A DNA stretch of 49,854 nt from the NCBI GenBank assembly GCA_022826645.1, contig JAJDUM010000087.1, positions 1 to 49,854 on the forward strand. Direction: 5' to 3'. Shown piece by piece: positions 42,764 to 49,854 of this stretch. Both the position numbers and the translations under genes were made by a program. The notes under the pieces are model-generated. The model ran no database searches and was not told where the DNA came from. It saw nothing but the letters and a program-made list of their open reading frames with translations. The stretch's first letter is position 1; the number at the start of each line of letters is the position of its first letter. Source of the DNA: Candidatus Poribacteria bacterium (lineage in GTDB: Bacteria > Poribacteria > WGA-4E > PCPOR2b).

Positions 42764-42847
42764 GCCGGAGTGGTGAAATCGGTAGACGCGCTGGACTCAA
42801 AATCCAGTGAGCCTTGGCTCGTGTCGGTTCGAGTCCGACCTCCGGCA
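42764..42847 (+). tRNA. tRNA-Leu (anticodon CAA)
   Basis: 84 nt with a 7-bp acceptor stem (GCCGGAG/CTCCGGC), discriminator A, a D arm with GGTAG, an anticodon loop CTCAAAA giving anticodon CAA, and a long variable arm (class II). The T arm carries GGTTCGAGTCC. CCA is not encoded. It decodes UUG. Confidence 0.95.
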
Positions 42848-42854
42848 TTAATCC

Positions 42855-42890
42855 GCCATATAGCCCCATTGAGGCTGTATGGCTTTTTTT
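42855..42890 (+). terminator. Rho-independent terminator of tRNA-Leu
   Basis: GCCATATAGCC (42855-42865) pairs with GGCTGTATGGC (42873-42883) with one mismatch, followed by seven T residues (42884-42890). Confidence 0.85.
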
Positions 42891-42894
42891 ATGC

Positions 42895-43731
42895 CTATGA
42901 CCACACGAAAATCTCATCATCGTCTGCGGAATAGCCGATGAATACCGCCAGAACAATACGAGGATGGTTCCCCTGCACCGGGGGGACTTCGTGGATGCAA
43001 CGCGTATTAAAGAAGTATAGGTCGCCCGGCTCAAGTTCGACCTTACAATTCTCTATACCGTTTTCAGCCGCGTACTCATGAAAGGTGTTCTCGGTGATGT
43101 ATGGCTGGACATCCTCCGTCCATAAACATCGGTGCAGAATCGCCTGAGTACCTGCGTCGAATTCATCTGCGTTTTGCAGACATAATACACCCGCAAACTG
43201 ATGATCGAAACGGTATACGGCGTAATCGGTCCGCGCCTCCCGCAGCCGCACACTGTCAATGTGCGGATGGTAGAGTTGGGTGTGGTAATGGATACGAAAA
43301 ATCGCAGGTCCGTAACGGCGGCCATCCGGTTCGTATGCTGTCCTGACTTTTTTGGCCGGTGAAAGGGCGGACAACGAATCGTAAATGAGGTCTACTGGAT
43401 TATCGAACCCCTCAAATAGGAATTTGAACAGATGATGGGTAGCTTCCGAATGTTGGAAGAAACGCTCCTGATCTGATCCCCGAATCCCTAAACTCGTGCC
43501 GATGTCAGTTCTTACCCGTGCATCTCCGCCATACGCGCTATCTTCAGGGTTGCGCGCCAATCCCATGTTGTAGAACCGTTGGATCAGTGGAGTGCATTGA
43601 TCCGGATCGTAAGCACCTCGAAGCATAATGGCGGGCATCTCCGCCTGAGACAACGCATAAAGCGGATCGACATATTCTGCCCGAATCGCCTCTAAATCCG
43701 GTCCAACCGGTCCCCAATTTTCTGCAGCCAT
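42895..43731 (-). CDS. Fe(II)/2OG-type oxygenase, unknown substrate
   Basis: A 278-residue protein of the double-stranded beta-helix type. The metal site is H157-I-D159 (YHPHIDS) with His247 in FFNTRCIHEVPPV, and Arg258 is placed for 2-oxoglutarate. Its N-terminal 130 residues differ from the two PhyH proteins at 2041 and 5398, so it is a separate family of the same fold, not a duplicate. The start at 43731 is supported by GGAGG eight bases upstream; a longer frame adds 20 residues without a ribosome site. Its substrate is unknown. Confidence 0.82.
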   Translation of the reverse strand: MAAENWGPVGPDLEAIRAEYVDPLYALSQAEMPAIMLRGAYDPDQCTPLIQRFYNMGLARNPEDSAYGGDARVRTDIGTSLGIRGSDQERFFQHSEATHHLFKFLFEGFDNPVDLIYDSLSALSPAKKVRTAYEPDGRRYGPAIFRIHYHTQLYHPHIDSVRLREARTDYAVYRFDHQFAGVLCLQNADEFDAGTQAILHRCLWTEDVQPYITENTFHEYAAENGIENCKVELEPGDLYFFNTRCIHEVPPVQGNHPRIVLAVFIGYSADDDEIFVWS

Positions 43732-43829
43732 ATAATTCCTCCGTTTTGCGGTCAATTGATCCTTATCCAATATTCGTAGTAGAACTCCCATCCTTTAATA
43801 TGAAAGAGAAAAGCTTACTTCTTTTTGCC

Positions 43830-43858
43830 TTGTATGTAAACACCAACTGCCTTATAAT
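43830..43858 (+). promoter_or_regulatory. Candidate promoter for the sugar isomerase gene
   Basis: TTGTAT (43830-43835), 17-base spacer, TATAAT (43853-43858). The -10 is perfect and the -35 weak. Transcription would begin in the octamer array. Confidence 0.5.
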
Positions 43859-43865
43859 AGCTCTT

Positions 43866-43897
43866 CAATGAACCAATGAACTAATAAACCAATGAAC
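43866..43897. repeat. Octamer array, 4 units
   Basis: CAATGAAC, CAATGAAC, TAATAAAC and CAATGAAC in exact 8-bp register, just before the AAAGGA ribosome site of the isomerase gene. It is the most regular array in the window. Confidence 0.8.
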
Positions 43898-43918
43898 CAA
43901 CAAAAAAGGAATACTTAC

Positions 43919-44764
43919 ATGAATCTCGGTTATAGTACCTGGGGAATGCCGACCGTTCCCATTGATGTTGCAATTCCCCATATCGCACAGCTCGGATTTG
44001 ATGGGATGGAACTGGCGGTCGGTCCCCGTTTCATCACCGAATTAAGTACCCTTGACGCCGCCGAGCGCAAGCGGATTGCAGGACTGCTGAAACAACACAA
44101 CTTGAGTTTACCAGCACTCGCCGCGCATTCAAGTCTGATGGATACAGACCCCGAAGCACATGCACAAAACATGTGGCGGTTGAAAGGTGCAGCCGAGCTT
44201 GGAGTTGAACTCGCGCAGGGAGATAGTCCACCGGCAATCAACACAACATCAGGCGGCCAACCGGAAGAATGGGACGCCCAAAAACAGTTCCTCGCTGACC
44301 GAGTCGGTGAACTCGTCGAATATACCCAAACACTCGGTGTAACCGTTGCAATGGAACCCCACATCGGTGGGCTGATCGATACACCCGATAAAGTCCTTGA
44401 ACTCCTCGATCTCGTCGGTTCCCCCTACCTCAAGGTCAATTTCGACATCAGCCACTTTGATATCATCGGTATACCTACTGAGGAGAGCGTCGCTGCCCTC
44501 GCACCGCATTCTGCCCATACACATGTCAAGGATCAGCGTGGACTTGCACCCGACTTTGAGTTTCTCATCCCCGGCGAAGGTCCCTTCGATTACGTGGACT
44601 ACCTGAAACTGATGCAGCAGTACGGCTACGACGGATTCATCACTGCGGAGGTCAGTTTCATGGTGCAAGCCCGTGAAGACTATGACCCGCTCGCAGCAGC
44701 GACTCTCTCTTATGAAACACTATCGCGTGCCTTTGCTGACGCAGGGATTGATAGAACCCGATAG
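43919..44764 (+). CDS. Sugar phosphate isomerase/epimerase (AP endonuclease 2-like TIM barrel)
   Basis: A 281-residue TIM-barrel protein: an N-terminal NLGYSTWGMPTVPIDVAI strand, IAQLGFDGMELAVGPRF, the metal ligands MEPHIGG and KVNFDISHFDIIG, the HTHVKDQRG region, and a late FITAEVSF with Glu. These are the ligand positions of the xylose-isomerase-like superfamily, usually isomerising or epimerising sugars or keto-sugar intermediates. The ATG at 43919 follows AAGGA and gives the expected N-terminus; a longer frame starts in the octamer array. It sits apart from the other catabolic genes. Confidence 0.87.
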   Translation: MNLGYSTWGMPTVPIDVAIPHIAQLGFDGMELAVGPRFITELSTLDAAERKRIAGLLKQHNLSLPALAAHSSLMDTDPEAHAQNMWRLKGAAELGVELAQGDSPPAINTTSGGQPEEWDAQKQFLADRVGELVEYTQTLGVTVAMEPHIGGLIDTPDKVLELLDLVGSPYLKVNFDISHFDIIGIPTEESVAALAPHSAHTHVKDQRGLAPDFEFLIPGEGPFDYVDYLKLMQQYGYDGFITAEVSFMVQAREDYDPLAAATLSYETLSRAFADAGIDRTR

Positions 44765-45030
44765 CGCGTAGGTTGGGTTGAACGGTTAAGCCTGGAACCC
44801 TATCAAGTACAATAAAGGCTCGGTCATTCAACAACGCCTCCTTATAGACAGATAGAGTGAAACCCAACTCAGTTTTTCATCGCGAAGTCGTCTTTTGTAG
44901 CAGCCCGATACAATCGGGACAGGCGGAACAGCATCGGGACGCTGCCCAATCCTTACAGTGTTTGCTAAATTAGCAGCACCAAATCTCCACAGGTTTCTGA
45001 TTTTCACGTTTCACGCATCACGTTTCACGT
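44765..45030. other. Intergenic region with a CCCGAT unit and a heptamer array
   Basis: The spacer between convergent genes holds a single CCCGATACAATCGGGAC unit (44903-44926) and the uninterrupted heptamer array TTTCACG, TTTCACG, CATCACG, TTTCACG at 45002-45029, directly before the transketolase stop codon. No gene is seen. Confidence 0.7.
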
Positions 45031-46869
45031 TCAAAGAATCTCCCTCACTTTTCCGACGATTGCACCCGCACTGATGCCGTGCGCATCCAAAAGTTCATCC
45101 GCCTTGCCAGATCTCGGCAGACCGTTGACCGCGAGTTTGTGAACCGCAACCCCTTTAGGCGCAACCACATCCGCCACCGCGTCGTTGAGTCCACCTTCCG
45201 GATAGTGCTCCTCAACCGTCACTAACGTATTATTGGTGGCGGCGGCTGCCTCAAGAACGGTCTTTGCGTCAATCGGTTTTACGGAGTAGAGATCGATAAC
45301 CCGAATCGAAATACCATCCGCCTTCAAAGTGTCGTACGCCTTCAATGTCTCGTGAAGTGTAATCCCGGCTGCGATTACCGTCACCTGATCACTATCACTG
45401 GATCGGAGCACTTTGCTTCCACCGATCAAGAAGTCTTCGGCAGCTGTGTAGAGTGTTGGTGTCGGCGGACGTGAAGTGCGGATATAGACGATACCTTGGT
45501 GCGCCGCAGCTTGTGCGACCAGCCGTTCCGTTGCAACAGCGTCGCTTGGGTACAGGACAACCGATCCGGGGAGCGCGCGAAACATGGCGAGGTCTTCCAG
45601 CCCCATCTGAGAGGGGCCGTCTTCACCGACGGAGACGCCACAATGTGAACCCACATACTTGATGTTCGTCTGAGAAATTGCGGACATGCGGATGTGATCG
45701 CAGGCGCGAGTGAAAAACGCCGCAAAGGTAGAAACAAACGGAATCTTACCGCACTTTGCCAGTCCAATCCCCGCGCCAACGAGGTTCTGCTCGGCGATGT
45801 ACATCTCAAAATAGCGATCGCTATGCGTCTGCATAAACTTCTCAGCGTAGGTGGAATTTTTGACATCCCCATCCACCGCCACCACCAGCGGGTTCGCATC
45901 CCCCAATTTGGCAAGCCCAGAACCGTAGCCGCTACGAGTTGCCGCCTCTTCACCGAGCTCATATTCAGGGACAGCCATCTCCTTGATGTGAGGTTCAGCC
46001 GCAGTGATCGCGGGCACCGCCTCAATCTCAAAACTGCCATTCGCACGCAAAGATCCCAGCTCCTTCAGAGCCACATCCAGCTCCTCACCTTTCGGGATCG
46101 CTTTGCCGTGCCAACCTCCCTTGTCTTCAAGGAAAGATACACCCCTGCCCTTGAAAGTTTTCGCCACAATCATCGTGGGGCGATCCTCGCTCGCCTTCGC
46201 CGTATCCAATGCGGATAGGATCTCGTCAAAATTGTGTCCGTCGATCCCGATCGCCTGCCAACCAAACGCCTCGAAGCGACGGCAGTAGGAATCAATATCA
46301 AACCCATACATCGTCGGTTCACTCTGACCCATACCGTTTACATCGACGATGCCGATCAGGTTGTTGAGATTACGGTGTGCCGCAAACGCGACCGCCTCCC
46401 AAACGCTGCCTTCTGCAGTCTCACCGTCACCCATCAAGGCGTAAACGTGGTAATCTGATCTGTCCAGATACTTGCCGTTAAGTGCCATTCCAACGCCGAT
46501 TGACAATCCCTGTCCCAACGATCCTGTGGCGACATCGACCCATTCCAAACGGGGTGTAGGATGTCCCTCAAGATCGCTATCAATTCGACGGAGGGTGAGT
46601 TGATCCTCGGCGGAGATTATCCCCACTTCTGCCCATGCGGCGTAAAGTAACGGGGCAGCGTGCCCCTTGGATAGGATGAAGCGATCATTGTTCGGGTTGT
46701 GTGCATCTGTGGGATCGTATCGCATCGCACGAAAAAACAGCGCGGAGACAATATCCGCAGCGGACAGGCACGTTGTCGGATGCCCAGACCCCGCTTCAGA
46801 TGTCGATACGATTGAGTGGATGCGTAGGTTGTTGGCTTTCTGCTTCAGGACATCTATGGAAGTTCCCAT
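45031..46869 (-). CDS. tkt: Transketolase
   Basis: Thiamine-diphosphate enzyme that moves two-carbon units between sugar phosphates in the pentose phosphate pathway. The N-terminal half has SGHPTTCLSAADIVSALFF, FILSKGHAAP, and the ThDP/metal motif MGDGETAEGSVWEA, with the His pocket in WHGKAIP. The C-terminal half carries GAGIGLAKCGKIPFVSTFAAFF and the C-terminal regulatory-type domain ending LVTVEEHYPEGGLND. At 612 aa it is shorter than E. coli TktA (about 660) but both halves are present, as in many single-chain bacterial forms. AGGAACACA precedes the ATG. Confidence 0.95.
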   Translation of the reverse strand: MGTSIDVLKQKANNLRIHSIVSTSEAGSGHPTTCLSAADIVSALFFRAMRYDPTDAHNPNNDRFILSKGHAAPLLYAAWAEVGIISAEDQLTLRRIDSDLEGHPTPRLEWVDVATGSLGQGLSIGVGMALNGKYLDRSDYHVYALMGDGETAEGSVWEAVAFAAHRNLNNLIGIVDVNGMGQSEPTMYGFDIDSYCRRFEAFGWQAIGIDGHNFDEILSALDTAKASEDRPTMIVAKTFKGRGVSFLEDKGGWHGKAIPKGEELDVALKELGSLRANGSFEIEAVPAITAAEPHIKEMAVPEYELGEEAATRSGYGSGLAKLGDANPLVVAVDGDVKNSTYAEKFMQTHSDRYFEMYIAEQNLVGAGIGLAKCGKIPFVSTFAAFFTRACDHIRMSAISQTNIKYVGSHCGVSVGEDGPSQMGLEDLAMFRALPGSVVLYPSDAVATERLVAQAAAHQGIVYIRTSRPPTPTLYTAAEDFLIGGSKVLRSSDSDQVTVIAAGITLHETLKAYDTLKADGISIRVIDLYSVKPIDAKTVLEAAAATNNTLVTVEEHYPEGGLNDAVADVVAPKGVAVHKLAVNGLPRSGKADELLDAHGISAGAIVGKVREIL

Positions 46870-46909
46870 TGTGTTCCTAATTCCTTTCTTATCAAAAACC
46901 CCCTTGCTT

Positions 46910-47872
46910 TCACTTCTTCATTGAGGAAAGCGCGTTTTTCAACTGCAAGAGTTGTGTTTCTGGAAGGTTTGTGATTTCAGAAATGAGTGTCATCTCCATT
47001 CCCTTGGCAAGCATTGCCTTTGCGGTTTCAATTCTGCCTTTCTGCTCACCCTCAATTCTGCCTTTCTGCTCACCTTCAAGCAAACCTTCCTGCTTGCCCT
47101 CACGCAAGCCGTTTTGAAAAAAACGCTGCCTTTCCCTCTCTAACGCTGTGACTAACATCGTCTTCACCTCCTCTTCGGTCCGATAAATGGACTCCAATGA
47201 CTGATAATCTTCAGATTCAATCCGTCCGTGGAAAGCTAACTGCCTAAACCAGTTTAAGAACAGACTGACCGCCTGTCTATCCGTCTCCGACGAAAACAGA
47301 TTTAGCAGCTCCACCTCTAGCACATCTAAATTATAATGCGATTCTGTCAGAAACAACGTCGATACGATGTTTCGGATTTTTAACAACGCCTCCTGACCGT
47401 ATTGGTTCTCAGCAATCAAAAAATATTGAAAATCTAATGCAAATGCACCCAGTGGCGGGGTCTGCTCAATTAACGCCGAAAGATTGACCGGTGCCCTCCA
47501 CGGTGCGCTTCCATTGTACAACACGATTGGAAAAACCGCCGGTAGTTTTTTGACACCCGTGTTATTGACAAGAAAATCCATGTAAAAGTTGGTGATGTAG
47601 TTCAGAACACGCAACGCCATGAATGGATCTACAGTGGATTGAAATTCAATCAGGATGTAGATATAGACTTCGCGGTCGTGAAACCGGACTTTGTAGATTA
47701 AGTCACTCTCGGTTTCTTTGTAGTGTTCGGAGATAAAGGATTTATCGAGGGGTTCACACGTGTCGAAATCGAGAGAATGGACCCACTCTTGGTTGACAAA
47801 GGTCTCAATTAGTTGTCGAAATATGGTCCGATTTGAGAACAGTTTCTTATATCCGCTGTCGTGAATGTTCAT
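46910..47872 (-). CDS. Rpn/PD-(D/E)XK nuclease family transposase-like protein
   Basis: A 320-residue Rpn-like (recombination-promoting nuclease, transposase_31-type) protein. The PD-(D/E)XK core shows ESDLIYKV then YILIEFQSTVDPFMALRVLNY, the family pattern with its E-x-Q catalytic part. The C-terminal 70 residues are a charged helix with a 24-base tandem duplication encoding GEQKGRIE twice (47028-47075). The ATG at 47872 is used, after AAGGCG; an upstream TTG has no ribosome site. Such proteins are mobile and often multi-copy. Codon use looks ordinary. Next to threonine aldolase it has no evident functional link. Confidence 0.9.
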   Translation of the reverse strand: MNIHDSGYKKLFSNRTIFRQLIETFVNQEWVHSLDFDTCEPLDKSFISEHYKETESDLIYKVRFHDREVYIYILIEFQSTVDPFMALRVLNYITNFYMDFLVNNTGVKKLPAVFPIVLYNGSAPWRAPVNLSALIEQTPPLGAFALDFQYFLIAENQYGQEALLKIRNIVSTLFLTESHYNLDVLEVELLNLFSSETDRQAVSLFLNWFRQLAFHGRIESEDYQSLESIYRTEEEVKTMLVTALERERQRFFQNGLREGKQEGLLEGEQKGRIEGEQKGRIETAKAMLAKGMEMTLISEITNLPETQLLQLKNALSSMKK

Positions 47873-47987
47873 CCCTAACGCCTTTTGAGCCAAGAGGGAA
47901 GATGGATTGTTTCCGGTATTGCCCCCATCCTTCTACCCTTCCAATCTAAAACAATTCTCCCATCTTCTTGTCATTGCGTTTTACCCC

Positions 47988-49028
47988 CTAAAGCGATTTA
48001 ATCAAATCCACCAATGTTTCCGCTGTGTACAACACATCCTCACGGCTCGCATCGTGGTTCGCTACCATTCGGACAGTCATCGGACCATAAACAGAAACCT
48101 TGATATTGTGTTGTGAGGCACGGTCTGCAAAGTCCGCTGCCGAGATTCCCAACGGCTTTGTGTCGACAAAAACCATGTTCGTATGCACATCTTCCGGACG
48201 CAGTGCTAATTCATCAAATTGAGACAACGCTTTCGCAAGGAGTTTCGCGTTGGCGTGGTCTTCACCGAGTCGATCCGGCATCTCTGTCAGCGCGACAATA
48301 CCGGCTGCAGCAAGCACCCCCGACTGTCGCATCGCACCACCAAGTCGCTTCCGAGCGCGTCGTGCCTCTTGGATAAAATCTTCCTCGCCAGCGAGCATGG
48401 ATCCAACTGGTGCACACAAGCCCTTCGAGAGGCAGAACATAACCGAATCGACATGACTTGCAACCTCACGCGCCTCAACGCCCAACGCATGGGCGGCATT
48501 AAAGACGCGCGCACCGTCCAAGTGAACCGGGACCGCATACCGCTGCGCCAATTCGTGAACCGCGTTCATCCGATCCAACGGAATAGCACGTCCACCGCGC
48601 CGGTTGTGTGTGTTTTCCAGGCAAATTAAGCTGGTTTTCGGGAATTTGGATGGGTCCCGCTGCAGATACGCCTCTACCTCATCGAGATCCGGAACACCAT
48701 CCGCACTGTTCATCACAATCGGCATAATCCCTGCTAATGAGGACAGGTTTCCGTGCTCATAGTAGTAAATATGGCACTCGGCATCCATAATTGCGTAATC
48801 GCCAGCACGGGTATGGGTCATGATAGCAGCGGTATTCCCCATCGTCCCCGTCGGTACGTACATCGCTGCCGGTTTGCCAATCTTTTCAGCTGCCAACGCT
48901 TCCAAACGATGAATAGTTGGGTCCTCCCCGTAGCAATCGTCGCCTACCTCTGCGTTCATCATCGCTTCACGCATCCTATCAGTCGGCTTCGTTACGGTAT
49001 CACTTCGTAGATCGATAATTTTATCCAT
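47988..49028 (-). CDS. ltaE: L-threonine/L-allo-threonine aldolase (low specificity)
   Basis: PLP enzyme that cleaves threonine or allo-threonine to glycine and acetaldehyde. The aspartate-aminotransferase fold shows IDLRSDTVTKPTDRMREAM, the GEDPT segment, PTGTMGN, the cofactor Asp in PVHLDGARVFNAA, and the Schiff-base Lys202 in CLSKGLCAPVGSML. The length of 346 aa is standard. The TAA of the upstream TPR gene overlaps its ATG by one base (TAATG), so translation is coupled to that frameshifted gene. Confidence 0.94.
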   Translation of the reverse strand: MDKIIDLRSDTVTKPTDRMREAMMNAEVGDDCYGEDPTIHRLEALAAEKIGKPAAMYVPTGTMGNTAAIMTHTRAGDYAIMDAECHIYYYEHGNLSSLAGIMPIVMNSADGVPDLDEVEAYLQRDPSKFPKTSLICLENTHNRRGGRAIPLDRMNAVHELAQRYAVPVHLDGARVFNAAHALGVEAREVASHVDSVMFCLSKGLCAPVGSMLAGEEDFIQEARRARKRLGGAMRQSGVLAAAGIVALTEMPDRLGEDHANAKLLAKALSQFDELALRPEDVHTNMVFVDTKPLGISAADFADRASQHNIKVSVYGPMTVRMVANHDASREDVLYTAETLVDLIKSL

Positions 49029-49610
49029 TATGCGGACTCACTTTCTTTATCGAGCTGCAGCACAGCGATTCGCCGTTCGGCCGCTGTTGCAAGATAGTGT
49101 AGGCTATAATGATCTGATAGCTGCCCAAACGCTTCAACAGCTTGATCTATTTGGCCCAGTTTGAGATAAGTCTCCCCCATCCAATAAATCGATTTGCAAA
49201 GGATATCATTCGGTGGATCCGGATCGGATGGATTTTCCGGATCTGCTAATGCCTTCGCATTTGGAGGACCCGATGACTCTGTTTTTTTTTTCATATTCAA
49301 TTGAGGCTTGAAATTCTGTGACAGCTTCCTCATAGTTTCGATCTTCGTAGTATGCCTTGTTAGCCTGATAAAAGCTCATGTTATCGCCATGTAGGAATTC
49401 CAAATCTGCCCCAAGGGAGACCAATAAAGAAGTATGATCCTCCTCCACCTCTTCTATAATGTCTGGTGCTATCTCGTCGTCTGTCGTTTCATCATCTGTT
49501 GTCTCATCGTCTAAAGAAGGACTTTCCTCCTCTTCCTCTACCGCTTCTTCTGTTTCTTCCACTTCTTCTATATCATCTTGCGTTACTTCATCTTTTCGAT
49601 TCTTAGCCAT
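49028..49610 (-). pseudogene. TPR-containing protein broken by a frameshift in an A10 run
   Basis: One gene read in two frames. From ATG 49610 (after AAAGGAG) the frame gives a strongly acidic N-terminus and half a TPR (NYEEAVTEFQASIEYEK), then leaves the repeat pattern at a run of ten A's (49291-49282). The other frame continues KTESSGPPNAKALADP and a proper TPR, MGETYLKLGQIDQAVEAFGQ, to the stop at 49030. Removing one A restores a protein of about 193 residues. It could be a sequencing or assembly error, a recent mutation, or polymerase slippage. The function is unknown. Confidence 0.8.
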
Positions 49611-49724
49611 ATAAAATCTCCTTTAATGTAGAGTTTATCCACCCATTGATAGGTTGGATGTCCTAATATCATGTTTTGTCTTGGTACGAGCATGATCAAT
49701 AGAAAAATGAAATTAGGGCCTTAT

Positions 49725-49777
49725 GCTAGTTAACTTCCCTTTTTTATAGGCAGTTAAAAAAAGGGAAGTTAACTAGC
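49725..49777. repeat. 21-bp perfect inverted repeat
   Basis: Arms GCTAGTTAACTTCCCTTTTT(T) at 49725-49745 and its complement at 49757-49777, with an 11-nt loop. It lies 60 bases ahead of the gene starting at 49837, between the TPR gene start and the window edge. It could be a strong bidirectional terminator or mark the edge of an insertion sequence. Confidence 0.8.
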
Positions 49778-49836
49778 CCTCCAGTCTGTTACTATAGATG
49801 GACTCGACAACCCATCTAAAACTGGAGGATACCCCT

Positions 49837-49854
49837 ATGATAACCGATTTTGAT
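49837..49854 (+). CDS. Start of an unidentified gene, possibly a transposase (partial)
   Basis: ATG at 49837 follows CTGGAGGAT, a good ribosome site, and the six visible codons read MITDFD before the window ends. From memory this N-terminus occurs in some IS transposases, which, with the upstream 21-bp inverted repeat, hints at an insertion sequence. Six residues cannot prove it. Confidence 0.35.

Noticed and set aside
47028..47090. Direct repeats suggesting a CRISPR array
   Set aside because: Only two contiguous 24-base copies with no spacers, and they encode protein. No CRISPR array was found anywhere in the window.

Overview
The window reads like a chromosome segment of a Gram-negative-type, sponge-associated or free-living bacterium of the Candidatus Poribacteria kind. 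This is an inference, because no rRNA gene is present. It rests on three large secreted proteins ending in an FPNPFNPETW-type sorting domain, on the mix of sulfatase, sialidase-like, phytanoyl-CoA-dioxygenase-like and sugar-acid enzymes, on an Omp85-type outer-membrane protein, and on intergenic DNA crowded with short palindromic repeats. Genes use the standard bacterial code with clear GGAGG ribosome sites.

Layout. 1-7.2 kb: a catabolic patch (sulfatase, two Fe/2OG oxygenases, Asp-box sialidase-like protein, HpcH/HpaI aldolase) with a small zinc-ribbon protein and a small membrane protein. 7.2-14.9 kb: housekeeping and regulation (TPR protein, citramalate synthase, zinc-ribbon basic protein, ECF sigma factor with a double-FHA protein, TPR-metallopeptidase, CvpA, RsmE). 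15-17.2 kb: dehydrogenase and enolase-superfamily dehydratase. 17.4-18.6 kb: a metallo-beta-lactamase remnant and a VOC gene bounded by a 27-bp direct repeat. 18.7-25.5 kb: GlcF, LarE, peptide deformylase, NHL protein, CPBP protease and PheA. 25.7-33.8 kb: three large secreted repeat proteins, two of them tandem paralogues with 14 WD40 repeats, a dockerin module and a C-terminal sorting domain. 34.0-41.8 kb: a DUF5069-like gene with an in-frame UGA, a UPF0182 membrane protein, and a lipoprotein/lipoprotein/metallopeptidase-Omp85 operon. 42-49.9 kb: MOSC protein, tRNA-Leu, a third Fe/2OG oxygenase, sugar isomerase, transketolase, Rpn-family nuclease, threonine aldolase, a frameshifted TPR gene and the probable left edge of an insertion sequence.

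How the genes fit together. The sulfatase, sialidase-like protein, aldolase, dehydratase, isomerase and oxygenases fit use of sulfated or acidic glycans and their sugar acids. LarE and GlcF sit together and may serve lactate/glycolate metabolism. The 41.8-37.7 kb operon encodes two lipoproteins and an outer-membrane barrel protein and probably acts at the cell surface.

Most notable points. (1) The 82-codon DUF5069-like gene at 34003-34248 has its only internal stop, UGA, where I recall the family carrying Cys. A small hairpin lies at bacterial-SECIS spacing behind it, so it is either a new selenoprotein or a single-hit pseudogene. (2) A CCCGAT-type palindromic repeat sits inside three other intergenic repeat families, each with an uninterrupted copy in this same window, and once in frame inside a coding gene. 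(3) Intergenic arrays with strict 8-bp (YAATGAAC) and 7-bp (TTTCACG/CATCACG) periods recur beside genes.
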